Below, piece by piece: positions 46,009 through 57,778 of a DNA stretch of 64,000 nucleotides. Every line of letters begins with the position of its first letter. The first letter of the stretch is position 1. A program made the position numbers and the translations under genes. This DNA comes from Polytrichum commune (Eukaryota; Streptophyta; Polytrichopsida; Polytrichales; Polytrichaceae), in NCBI GenBank assembly GCA_950295325.1, contig OX485805.1, positions 15,301,501-15,365,500 of the forward strand. The letters are read 5' to 3'. Below the pieces are notes generated by a model that was not told the origin of the DNA, did not search any database, and saw nothing but the letters and a program-made list of their open reading frames with translations.

Positions 46009-46740
46009 GACGTATCATACCTCACCTCCACTACACCAACATCCTCCCTACATGACGCTGGCTCACCAAACCTACCACACCTCAAACTTCCCCTGGGGTT
46101 AGGTTTCACGAGGAATCTGTGAGGTATGTCCACCTTAGCTGCGATCCAAACACAGTTAGTGACTTCCTTCCGCAAGCTCGAAGCAAGTCAGCACCCGACA
46201 AAGAGATGCAAGCGTGACGAACGACGAGAAGAATCGGAGCGAAAGGTGCAACAAGAAGAAGAAGAAGAAGAGAAGGAAGGGGATGTCTCCCTCCCACAAC
46301 TACTACAACATCCTACGATGCCATTGAGACGCCCTACATGACGCTGGCTCATCGAACCTCCCCCAAAGCGTGGAGGAAAGACCCTGGGGTTAGGTTTTCG
46401 AGTGGAAGGAATCCGGTGAGGATGGATGCGTCCCCCTGAGCGGCGATCCGACCACACTCACGTTCCTTGTGTGGCCTTGAAGCAGCCCGAAAGAGATGTG
46501 AGCTCGACGAAACAGCAGAGCGCGAACGAGGAGACGAAGGAGCGGAGAGAGACGTAGTAGTAGGAGAGATTGGAGAAGGTCGAGGACGAGACGAAGAAGA
46601 GGGACAAGGGCAGAGCAGGTTTGGCCATGGCGAGCAAGGAAAGCGAAGGTTGCACAGCAAGCCCGACTCCCGAGGGCCAGGGAAAGGAAAAGGGAAAGCC
46701 AAAGGAAATGGGACGTGACGGGGCGTGACGGGCTTGCTTC
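46009..46740 (-). promoter_or_regulatory. Leader and promoter region of the response regulator
   Basis: Pyrimidine-rich on the minus strand (CTTCTTCTTCTTCTT near 46255-46275), typical of a plant 5' leader. It includes a direct duplication: CATGACGCTGGCTCA...CCTGGGGTTAGGTTT occurs at about 46052-46110 and again at about 46338-46400. Short upstream frames exist on the minus strand but I cannot tell whether they are transcribed. Confidence 0.5.
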
Positions 46741-47194
46741 GTTGGAGAGGCCGAGAATAATAAGTTTACCCTACGTAGGAGTACCTACGATGTGCCCCGT
46801 GCTTTCCGCTAGGCGTTTGGGTACCTTGTGTGGCCCTATTGTGGGCGTCTCCACCTCGACGCATATAATTTGGGCCGTCGGATCGGATCGGATCGGATGG
46901 AGGATTGACTCTCGAGCTCGCTCGAGCTATTGCGGATCACGCATCGTAGAGCTATGGAGTTGTCCATTTCAAATTTCGGTATCAAAGTTTTATATGCAAA
47001 AGTTGTAGCAAGGAGGTCAAAGTGCATATTCTTTTTCCTCTATATGATTGTTTGGGTGGAGGCCCCCCCACATGGAGAGCGAACAACTTACCTATGTGTC
47101 TAGGATATAATGTGGGTCGTTGGATTGGATCGAGACTCGACTCGTTTGGTTCGCAATTGCATATCACACATGTAATTTGTTTTTATCCTGTCGA

Positions 47195-47632
47195 ATTAGT
47201 GTGGGTTATCGTTTGGAGTTATGTGTTGCTATACCCTTTTTGCCGTCATTGTTGTTTTTTTATTTACCAACTAAGTTATATCAAATTTCTTTGGTGTTCA
47301 TACTAGCTTCTTGTATTATTTGGGTGAAAAATGAATCTTGTGGTGAGACACCAGTGTCCCAAATAAATCGGAGCCTCCTTGATGATTGGTTTTGTGGTTG
47401 TAAGTGATCGAAAATAGAAACCAGCTTCGAACATCAAAGCGTGTACAAGACGTCGAGATGATCTCAATGCCGCTTTGATTGCTTTCAACTGACCATTTTT
47501 TACGTCGACACGGGCTTTAAGGTTTAACCATTGTATTATGGGACACCAATGTCCCGCTATAACGTTCAAAGCATGTTGTCAATATAAAGGTTATGGCATC
47601 ACGTAACTCCAGATGGTAACCCACACTAATTA
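47195..47632. mobile_element. MITE, AATTAGTGTGGGTTA family, copy 1
   Basis: The left AATTAGTGTGGGTTATCGTT, then TGGAGTTATG, pairs with the right arm GTAACTCCAGATGGTAACCC, then ACACTAATT. It sits inside a unit of the tandem array, whose sequence resumes at about 47640. Confidence 0.75.
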
Positions 47633-48059
47633 GACAAAATAGTGTACTTGTGCATTTCAAATTGGGTATCAAAGTATACATGCAAAAGTCAAAGTGAAGA
47701 CTCTGTTTCTAAGTGATGGTTTGGTTGAAGGCCCCATGGAAAGAGAATATCTTACTCATGTCTCTTGTGCATTAAGTTAGGTGGCCTAGGATGCAAGGAG
47801 AATAATAAGTTACCTAGGTGCCTATGTGACCCGTGCTCTCCAATAGGCATTTAAGGTACATATGTGCCCATGTTGTGGGCATTTCCAACTCCGTCCATAA
47901 TTTGGGTTGTTGAATTGAACCAGGGATTGACTCATTTGGTTAGCAATTGCAAATCACACGTATACTTATCGTTTCAAAACTTTAGGATGCAAATGCTATA
48001 AAAGGACATTGTGAAAATTCGTTATGAGAGCGGTGGGTTGGTGGGATGCCCTAGGGAAA

Positions 48060-48293
48060 GGCAACATGGAATTGTTGCATACAAGCGTATCTCTCATTCA
48101 TCCAACTTGAAAACCATGAAATAGTTTGTACTCCGGGGGCAATTTAATCACCTAGTGGATTTGACACCATAATCAATTTCAAAGACCTTGACTTGGTTCA
48201 GCCTCGCATGTTTGAGATAAAACAACCAAAAAACTACGGGGTTCAAGTTTTGAACATGGATGGATGAGAGGTAGGCACGGTTACAAGAATTCT
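48060..48293. mobile_element. MITE, GAATTAT family, copy 2
   Basis: GGAATTGTTGCATACAAGCG then TATCTCTCATTCATCCAAC pairs with the inverse of TTGAACATGGATGGATGAGA then GGTAGGCACGGTTACAAGAATTC. More decayed than the copy at 39530. Confidence 0.55.
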
Positions 48294-48969
48294 ATGGGAA
48301 GAAAAAAGAACTTACCCATGTGCCATGTGTTTTCCGAATTAGACATAAGGTATGTGACTCTATTGTGGGAACTTCCAGCTCTACATATAGTTTGGTTGTT
48401 GGGACATTTCAGGAATTGTCTTATATGGTTGAAAAGTGTAGGTTAAGGATCACCACATCTAATTGATCATCGTGGATCACCCAAAAAAACATTATCTCAA
48501 ATATCAATATATGGGTTTATATGCAAAAGTTATAAGATGTCAAAGTGATTGGTTTGTTGGTTGCAAGAGAATAAAAAGTCACTTAGATATCTATGTGCCA
48601 TGTGTTCTCCACTGTGTATGAGGAATGTCACCCTAAGGTGGGCACTTCCAAGTATGCATATAAAAATTGGTTGTAGAATTGGATCAAGGGTTGTCTCATC
48701 CATTTAGCAATTGCATATCGCAAAATTGGTTATTTCAATTTTCAATATTTAGAATTTAGATGCAATTGTTAAAAGATGTGATAGAGACGGGTTGGTCGGA
48801 TGCCCCATGAATAAAGAATCAAAAGTTACCAAAATGGCTTAGTGTTTTTCACTAGGTATAATGTATGTGGCCATATTGTGGGCATTCCAACACCACAAAA
48901 TAAAATTTGGACATTGGAGCGGATTGGGGATCCAATTGAAGGTCATGTGGGTTCCCATTCAACTTCCGG

Positions 48970-49668
48970 AGTCTAAGGTGAGATGCGAAGCTATAAGATG
49001 TTAAAAAGAATAATCCAATTCCACTCAAAAGTACATATAGGTGCCACCAATCATGCCAACTATTCACCTATGATGATTCAAATACTTTGAGCACAAACTT
49101 CAACCACACCGTAACACTTGTGATGTTGATGTTCGTTCATAACTACGAGCTTTCCCATGCACCACTCAAATATAGGTGTCCAATTGAGAATAGTGACCAC
49201 ATAATGCCATGCATATCTTATAATAAGGCCCATGCAATAAGGGGTCCCAAGTGGGAGGTTGCAAAAATTGCACTACTTTTGAGACGGGGTTTTGAAAAAT
49301 GGGGGCACTTGAAACAAAGAAAAATACAATCTCTCATTGGTTGTTGGTCCATTCAACCGTGTGATATTAACTTATGGGGGAGGATGCGCCACTTGCTGGT
49401 TCATTCACTTGAATAGACTTGTGGAGGGTTGTCCGTAGCAAGTAGAAAAATTGACTGCCAAGTAGGTTAGTCTAAACAACACTTAGTTGCTTGAGACACA
49501 ATGCAAGCGATTATGTCACACATACAAGATAACAATATTCTTCAAGAAGACTTCAAGAAGACATTGGTGTACTCACAACCTTGCACTGCCCATGTGATTG
49601 AGAGATATTTTAGTTTTTGTCATTAGCTGGATCCTTCTTATTCCCCCTTTTATTACATGGATTATCCC
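48970..49668. other. No recognised gene
   Basis: One 109-codon frame (49087-49416) ends in KWEVAKIALLLRRGFEKWGH-like sequence that I cannot assign. Otherwise AT-rich noncoding DNA. Confidence 0.35.
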
Positions 49669-49851
49669 AATTAGCGCATGTTATTATTTGGAATTACGCA
49701 ATGCAAGAACGTCTTACTCATGAGTTCATTTTTTACTAACGAAAGTGCAATAGGTTGTTCAAACATTATAGAACATAAACGACTTTTCTTGATAAAATAT
49801 TACATTCCTGGCTATAGCGTCATGTAACTTTGAATAGTAACACACACTAAT
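49669..49851. mobile_element. MITE, AATTAGTGTGGGTTA family, copy 2
   Basis: AATTAGCGCATGTTATTATT then TGGAATTACGCAATGC at the left pairs with GCGTCATGTAACTTTGAATA then GTAACACACACTAAT at the right. Confidence 0.6.
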
Positions 49852-50852
49852 CAGGATTATTAATGTAGATGTATTCTTGACATGGGAGCAACATACACAT
49901 CGCAAAGGTCCAAAAGCCGGTGTATAATATTGTTATTGAACTTAATGATATATAATGTGATTTTTATGGAATAAATGCATCGATCTTATGTACATATTTC
50001 CGCTGCAAAAGTATGGTGTGACACAACCGTAAATGATGATAATAAAGTAACGTAAGTGTCATGTTATTGATTGAAATTAATGTGAATGTGATTTCGATAT
50101 TCTAACATTCTTACGTCATGATTTAAGCCTTTAGAATTTAAATGCGACTAAATCGAATTTAGACACGGGACCCAACAAACAAGCACACCGAGAGTAATGG
50201 TAGTACTTATGGCAAAGCAATCAAGGAAGAGGATTAGCTCAACAAATTGGTGACTATTACACCATCGGCAATGTCTGGGGAGATTTTTGGGCTTGATTTT
50301 CAGTTGAGATCCTAGTGTTTCCAAGTCCAAAACTGGTTAACATCTTTCGCTTTTTCTTCATTAATTTGAGATATATTCTCTAAATTCTTTTAAAATGATA
50401 GGTAATCTTCTCGCGGTCTTCAACTTGAACCGGCTATTCCTCAAACTCAACTTCATTCATTTTGCAGTGGAAATATCACCTTGAAGCGTAATCGCTCACA
50501 AGAACCACGCACCTCTCGAGTGCTAGTCTAATTCCTAACCGAGAATCGGTATGCCAAGCATGGACTACCGCCACCACAAACGAGAACAAAGCCGGCACAA
50601 AAAAATTGTAAACGAGTAGGAAGGTGGGGCGACAAGAAGACAATAACCCTAATTGTCAAGGAATTGAAAATCAGCGTTGAGCAGGGTAGGGTGGTAACAA
50701 CATTAAATATAATCAAACACTAAATATCCTTTTCAGTGTAGTGGTCGGTTCTCCCGATCATTGATTGTGCATTTCTGGCTAGCTTGTATGGAGATTATTA
50801 CACGGTGATTGTCCTTGTTCGTAGGATTTCCAAACACCACATTGTTTGGTCT
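49852..50852. other. No recognised gene
   Basis: AT-rich noncoding DNA with only short frames on both strands. Confidence 0.4.
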
Positions 50853-51044
50853 AATTAGTGTGGGTTTATCATTGGGAGTTATGCAGTGCTATAACATTTC
50901 ACTAAGAGCATCATTTCTTACCCAAACAACTAAAGTAGTTAACATGCATACCAAAGAATATGATATAACTTAGCTGGTAAAAAACCGTTGTGTGGGTAAA
51001 AAGTCATAGTGACACTCACCTCCAAATGGTAACCCACACTAATT
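50853..51044. mobile_element. MITE, AATTAGTGTGGGTTA family, copy 3
   Basis: AATTAGTGTGGGTTTATCAT at the left and ATGGTAACCCACACTAATT at the right. Immediate flanks are GTCT and AGAC, so the pairing extends a few bases beyond. Confidence 0.7.
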
Positions 51045-51850
51045 AGACAAAGCAGTGGTACTCCTTGGTAATCCAACATTCAAGCATATGTAGTTTGTCC
51101 TCACATGATTTATTACGCAATAATGTATTCCGTACCTCTGAGTCATTTCCTACAATATAATACTTAAAATTTCCTCTACTTTATGAAAGTTTGGTTGCTT
51201 GTGTGCTTGGTTGTGTGGTAGAGAAGTCGGCAAAGTTTGACGACACGGGGCTAAGGTGTGCGGGTGTTATTTGGTTAGTTTTTTTTTGTTTTCCATCTTC
51301 AAATTGAACATCAAATTAATGTCTCCATATTTATGTTATATTGATAGATTTATGATGAACATTAACAAAGACTATATTAACAATTAATTCTCTCCTTATT
51401 TAGTTTAGGTTATCAAGAGTGCATGTTTGCTGAATTGGTAACTAATTACATAGGTTGTCTCAATTGTGTTCATTGTTGAGTGTGGAGCACTTAATAAAAT
51501 TGAAGACATGGTCTGATCTCTTTTAAACAAGTGTCTTTATGATGTTTGCTCTTTGACTCACCCAACCACACACCAATGAAATATAAGGGTATGATCGAGA
51601 AAAATACATGAATAGCACCCGCATACCTTATGAGACATAATATCTCATAGTCATCAAGCTCATTCCACTCTTGTTGTTGTTCATCACAACATTTCAAAGG
51701 CATTGTATATAATGTGAGCTATCACACCTAGTGGTGTACAATGTAATTGTCATGTAATGTATGTATCAATTCTATCTAACAACATTGTTTGTGAGGTTGT
51801 AATGTGGCCACAATTTTAAAGCGGGTAAGAAAAAATACGCTAATTATCCC

Positions 51851-52018
51851 AATCATTGTGTTTTACTAATTAGAGTTATGCAGTGCAATAATGTCTTTCT
51901 CACGAGTTTAATTTCGTTCGGACATTACAAAACATGCATGATTTTGCTTGGTAAAATACTACATTCTCGTTAAATGGTTATAGCACTATGTAACTTTGAA
52001 TAGTAACACACATTAATT
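51851..52018. mobile_element. MITE, AATTAGTGTGGGTTA family, copy 4
   Basis: AATCATTGTGTTTTACTAAT then TAGAGTTATGCAGTGC at the left and GCACTATGTAACTTTGAATA then GTAACACACATTAATT at the right. The most decayed member, closest to copy 2. Confidence 0.55.
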
Positions 52019-53204
52019 GAGATAATCCATGAAGTTATCACAATATGGGTTAAAATAAAAATATGATCCAATTGTGACATTTTACTATTTAAAGTAATAA
52101 TATAGCCTTTGGAAGTTTTTTGATGTTGCCCCCTGTGTGGCATGGGCCTTATAAGGCCCGCCCCCTCACTAACCATTACAAAATGGAAGTACTTTCAAAT
52201 TTTACTATGTCAAGAGTTAGTGTTTTCTAAATCACTTCCCCTTGCATTATGCTACAAAATCAACCCATTTATATGGCAATTTTTTTGTAACACGGGGGAC
52301 TCACCCATCATAATTCATTTTGTTTCCCAGGATACATGTATTGCTAGCTTGGCCCACCTATATCAGTATGACAAATTAGAAAGTTATTTTATTATAGATC
52401 AAATTCACTCTTTCAGTTTGGTATGTTTAATGGATTAATAACACTTGAATAACTTATACATAGCCTTTCCAACTCACTTTTTAGCCACCTCAGCCAAGGT
52501 TTGACCTAGAAACTTTATGAAAAACTATAGTGTTTATCCATATTAGTCGAGTTCTTTACACGAGAATCATTGTAGACAAATTCAATATATAGATTTAGTT
52601 CTACAACCATCTACTACACAATAGACACAATAGACTATGGTCAGGTGGCTATGCAACTATCATTCCAAAGATTCTAAGCATTTCGGCCAGTGATGGTGGC
52701 ATGTTGACTGGATGATGTAAGGATGGCCCAAGATATTGATTTGTATGTACAAGTGCAACGAGTTGGGATGGCATAGGTCCAAAGTAGTGATCACACAGGG
52801 CATACGGTGACAAATTGGGCTTAATTTTGCATGATATAACTATGCATAAAAAGGATGATTGGATGAGAGGTTGTTAATTCTCTCATAGGTTAATTCTCTC
52901 AACCTACACATCCACATAAACACCATGAAAAACCTCATGAAATTCATACACCAAAATGCCAATTGATTCCATACATGCTTAACACTAAACAAAGGAAAAC
53001 TAAACAACCACCCAACCCCCTTCATTGAAGCCCACCTTCCGTAAGAAAAAAATTGACCCAACCTAGAGATCCAAGATCAATATATGGGGAACGGGTTCAA
53101 ATTCACATCGTGCATTGAACATGAACATTCATTTTTCTTTCCTTTTCTTTCCTTTTCTTTAGGGAGACTCTTATAGGATTCCACATCAATTTTTGGGACA
53201 GAGG

Positions 53205-53435
53205 AAATTATTGTGTACGAGCATATTTCTCATTCATTCAACATAAAAACTCGAACCCCTATAGATTTGTGATTGATTCATCTTAAACGACCTTGAGTAA
53301 ACTAATTTAGAGTCTTTAGAACCGATTCCGGTGTCAAATCAACACACAAAAAAACTTCCAAGATGCACAATATTTCAGGACATTTATGTTGGATGAAAGA
53401 GAGGTACACTTATATACAATAATTCCCTCTCTCCC
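53205..53435. mobile_element. MITE, GAATTAT family, copy 3
   Basis: GGAAATTATTGTGTACGAGC then ATATTTCTCATTCATTCAAC pairs with the inverse of TTATGTTGGATGAAAGAGAG then GTACACTTATATACAATAATTCC. Confidence 0.65.
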
Positions 53436-56400
53436 ACTTTTTGTCTCTAGAGAGACGTTATTGCAGTCCACGATAATAAGATATTTATGGGGGACTTTGA
53501 GTTTGGAGCTTGGGTTTTTAATGCATTTTTGAGCTTTGATATTTGGAATTGAAATCGCTGCTCTTCTAAAAGTGGGCCAAAAGCTTAAACGGTCCAAGAG
53601 CTGACTATGTATTTAGGGGTTTCCGGGATGAATGGAAGACAAGTTTGTGTGTAAATTGATGGGTGAGCATTACCGATGTCATAGTTAGGTATGCCATCGT
53701 TGTCTCTTAAGCCTTAACCCCTAAGCTCCAACCCAATGAATGTCATGATTTTTGTGATGCTTTGGTAGAAGATCCATCAATTATGAGTGGGATGTAACCA
53801 TTTGGAACCTAAATCGTTCAAACCCAAATCGAGTCACATCTAACAAAATGAACAAACCACCCAATCTTTGCAATTCATAGATTTTTTTTGATATGGATGT
53901 TAATTTTTGAAAGATTGAAAGTATTTTGCATCGATACCAAGATCATGTAAATACATATCCCATAACTTAGGGGCGATATTTTGTATAAGTGTGCTTCTAG
54001 ATCTTATATGTGCACTAACATGCAACATTTGCATATTTTTTATACATTGCGAGTAACCTTTTTTTAGGAAGTCGTGAAATGTTTTTTGAACTTTTAAGAA
54101 AACCACGAGCTTTCATTTCATTATTGGGAAATTCATGGATGAATTGAAACTTGTGACCAAGTCACACTTTATAACACATTTTTGATATGAGGTCTACCTC
54201 TATGTCCTTAAGGGGTTAAAGATGAGTAGTCAAACATGAACAATGAGTGAGCTCCAAATAATATGGTGGGAAATGGCTTTGGCCCTCCATCCCATCTCCC
54301 CAATCAACAACCTAAAATCCATTTCAACAAGATCATCTTGGGCCTATTTGCATGCATTGCACAAAGCCTCTATGTTTAGTTTCGCAACATGGATACTAGC
54401 CCAACATAATTGACATCACCAGTGATGGAGGATTCGTAAATGTTTAAGGACACAATCATCATAATACTTCTTGATGTTGACCACCTCTACGAAAAACGGT
54501 GCAGTTGTTTTCCCATTTATCACACACCCAAATCTAATTTTCATGGTGTCTTGAGAGGTGTCCTCCATCACCTCAACACCCCATTTCTCAACTTGATCCT
54601 TCATTAAATATGTAACCACCGTTGGTAAGAAAAACTTCCTATGTTTCCATCAATGTTTTTAGACACCAAATGCTTCAATTGTTGTGTACCCATTTACCGC
54701 CTGTAGAAAACCTCCATATAATGAATGAATGAATCTTAGAAATGGAAGATCTAATTTCTTGATAACTCTACACTAGAACCATATAAATTGGGAGACCTCC
54801 CGATTTGCTCTACAACTCAACACATAAACCTGCTACTTATAACAACACTATAAACATAACAAATGAATATGAGAATTTCATATGCCTAAAAAAATTGTGA
54901 ATGTAATAGAAAAGCACATGTACGATTTACAAATGCAACACATTGATTGGGCTAACAAGATTGACCACTAATGGGAAACCTCCTTGCATTGGGAGTGCTC
55001 TTGGTGCAAGAAACTCAAACATAATCCAACAACACACTCAAACCCTTAACCCTGAAAGCATTTTCATTGGAAATGCTCCCAATGCAAAAAAACTCAAACA
55101 CAATGCAGCAACACAAAGCACGTGCATCGGGAAGGCTCCCAATGCAATTATTTTAGAATAAGACACAATTAAGAAATGTGCGAGATTTAAGCTCATTTGG
55201 GCTAGAAACGTGCAACAACTCCTGTTTGTTTAGGGAGCTCGTTGATTTGCACCACAAAATGCTCTACATGAGTATGGATTGAAAAAGGAAAAAATAAACA
55301 AATGGAAAATTGGATGAAAGATGGATGGGAATAGCAAAGAGGATGGTAACCTAAATGTTGCTGCGAACCATGAGGGATTAAAGTTTGTTCCACAACCCAA
55401 CAGGGTTTCACTGTGGAAGCATAAATGAGGATGGCTTTGGGAGAGCTCCCCATATATATTACTCTCAACATGATCACACCACCCTAACAAATCAAACCTA
55501 TTTGTAGATAATGTGTAAACTATACTTGCGTTATGAGTGGTTGCCGTTGAAGTTGTTTGTTTGTCATTGCCATTTTAAGAGATTAGATTGCTACTTTGGC
55601 TTGGGCATTTCATCATGATCATGTCGTGGATGTTATGACGACGCTAACGGCCTGCCTATACAATTCATTATGAAAAAACATCTTGAAATGTGTGCATTGT
55701 TAGTATGACATGTGTGACGCGAAATCAAATTGTCACTTCCTCCATGACTTTCTCTAACACGTATCAATATGTCTTGTCCTGTACCTCGGAATGTCATTCT
55801 CAATCTGTTGGGTCTAGAACGTGGCATAAATGCAATTCTCAAAGGGGACCTAAATATAGTCACGTTTTTTATCACCTTCACAAACATTACACATTGTAAT
55901 TTTGTGTGCGAATCGTTACTAAATTGAAGGTGTTATACTTTTTTTTGTCGCTTTCAGAGGGACATAAATGGTAGATGCTCAATGACATTTATAATGAAAG
56001 ACATTAATGATGACATTTCTCCTTCTTAGCATGGGTTGATGACAAAATGTAAATAAAAAACTCTTGAATAAAATATGACAATCCTTGGGAATTTGTAAAT
56101 GGAGCTAGGCATTTCAAATATGTAATGACATACATTAAAATGATGTATAGTTAAAAAAGTGAATATTGATAGTAGATTTTTTTGAAGAATTCACTTGTAT
56201 AGAAGATGATTATTTATTGTTGATGCAATTATCAAATTCAAAGTATAAATGTATCATAGAAAAATAATTATGATTGTTGTAAAGTAGAATAGAGATGCAT
56301 GTGTGAAGGTTAATGTCAAATGAACGCATATTTATTACAATGTATTAAAAAAACAAGGAGAGCATACTATACTTTTGTAAGGACGTTGCCATATTTTTTA

Positions 56401-56869
56401 CTTACTACATTATTGTATACTGATCATGTATTTCACTCCTCATCTATATAATTTAGACATAGAGTATATTATATGAAAAATTTATAGCCTCAGAATCTCA
56501 TTCTACCTACACAACTATATCATTTATGAGCAAAATGACAATGCACACAATACATAGAGGATTATAATCATAGAATATGATTATAATTAATCTGCATGTC
56601 CATCATCAAATTTTGTATCTTGCAACATCGAGAGATGTTTTTAGAAATGAGGATGTTGTATAAATTTTTTCTTTTCTTTGTACAATGCTCTTGTATGGTG
56701 AGTATTTCAAGCTTGGACTTCGCACCATGTACTCCCAATGTAAATATAAAGTCCACATGAATCCAGTCTTTTATTTGTTCGCTCGATCGGGCTCCATGAC
56801 ATCCGGCCCATCACGAAGGCCTTTTGGAGAGATTGACTAGTATCAAAGAAGTAAGAACTTTCCATCTTC

Positions 56870-57778
56870 TCATGCCACATTCTTCATCTCTCGTACCTTT
56901 TCCACCTCAAATTTTGCACCATTTCGGTGTGCCTCTTTAGGTGCTTGGACCCCAAGAAAGTCCCCAATTTGCACATCAATGCGACTCAGGATCAAAATTA
57001 CACTACCTTTTGTCGTTGTATAGGCACCAGTGACATTTGAAACCGGGCCACTCGATGAAGATGTTTGCTTTGACGTCATGTAATCCGTGCACTACGATCC
57101 TACCTCTGTTTCTTGAATATTTCTCGGCGTCTTTTTTTTGTTTTTTTTTTTTTGGTGTCTTGATGCCTTTCCCTGCGGTCCAAAATATCCGCAATATTCT
57201 ACTGCTAGAAAATACGGAAGCACATCAGAGATATGTGGATCCTCCTCTTGTATGTGCCTCCATAGTCTCCAATGTTGCCTTCCCCAACGAAAATAATCCA
57301 CCAAAACAACGTCTTCATTGCATGCACTGCAGTCCTATCCATAGATGGAAATTCTTCCAAGTATGCAATGAAGGACCGCGTGTTTGCTATGATGTTTCGA
57401 TACGATTGAAGCTCCTCCTCCCTTGCATTCAACCCAGGAAAGTTGTTCCAATTGTCGCTCTTTTAAGCTCACGAATGATTGCCATACTACAATTTCTTCC
57501 AAATGGCTTTGGAATACCGCATCAAATCCATGTTTGCTTCTCATATTAGGTAGGGTGTGTAGGTGAAACCTCCCCATCGGGTGGTCCCCGTGCATCATTT
57601 GCATAGATTTATGCTGCACAAGAGGACAATTGTTCCCTTGATAAATTTGGAAATGGTGTGGTTCACTCACCCTTGTAAATTCCAAGCTCTTGCTTGAGAA
57701 CATGTGCGGCCGAATGAATGCTTTCCAATCATAAATATTCTCCACGAGTTCTGAATACTGAACTGGCTTTATCCGCAT
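56870..57778 (-). pseudogene. Distant DUF7869-type transposase remnant
   Basis: From 57778 leftward PVQYSELVENIYDWKAFIRP and HHFQIYQGNNCPLVQHKS align with PVIPHLIEEVPNFKAFIKPY and QQFRFYMRDDGLPAMQFK of the E1 transposase. Near 57000, IGDFLGVQAPKEAHRNGAKF resembles the C-terminal GYLVLVRAGDEEHPKPIW. Stops and frame changes separate the pieces, and a Lys-rich simple tract (about 57125-57155) interrupts it. No terminal repeats found. An old relative from another subfamily. Confidence 0.5.

Larger units (their letters stand above)
46745..48970. repeat. Diverged tandem array of about 250-320-bp units
   Basis: Six or so units share TAAGTTACCTAGGTGCCTATGT, GTGCTCTCCACTAGGCAT, CTATTGTGGGCATTTCCA and a GTTGGATTGGATCAAGGATT-type core followed by AGCAATTGCATATCACAC. 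Units begin near 46750, 47070, 47750, 48290, 48560 and 48800. Two MITEs interrupt the array. Confidence 0.7.
51045..56869. other. Gene-poor AT-rich DNA
   Basis: No gene recognised. It holds two MITEs (51851, 53205) and a weak triple repeat at about 54985-55148 (GGGAGTGCTCTTGG, GGAAATGCTCCCAATGCA, GGAAGGCTCCCAATGCA). Short frames lack family resemblance. Confidence 0.5.

Noticed and set aside
49087-49416. 109-codon open frame
   Set aside because: No family resemblance, AT-rich composition, and no splice or start context. Left as unassigned DNA.
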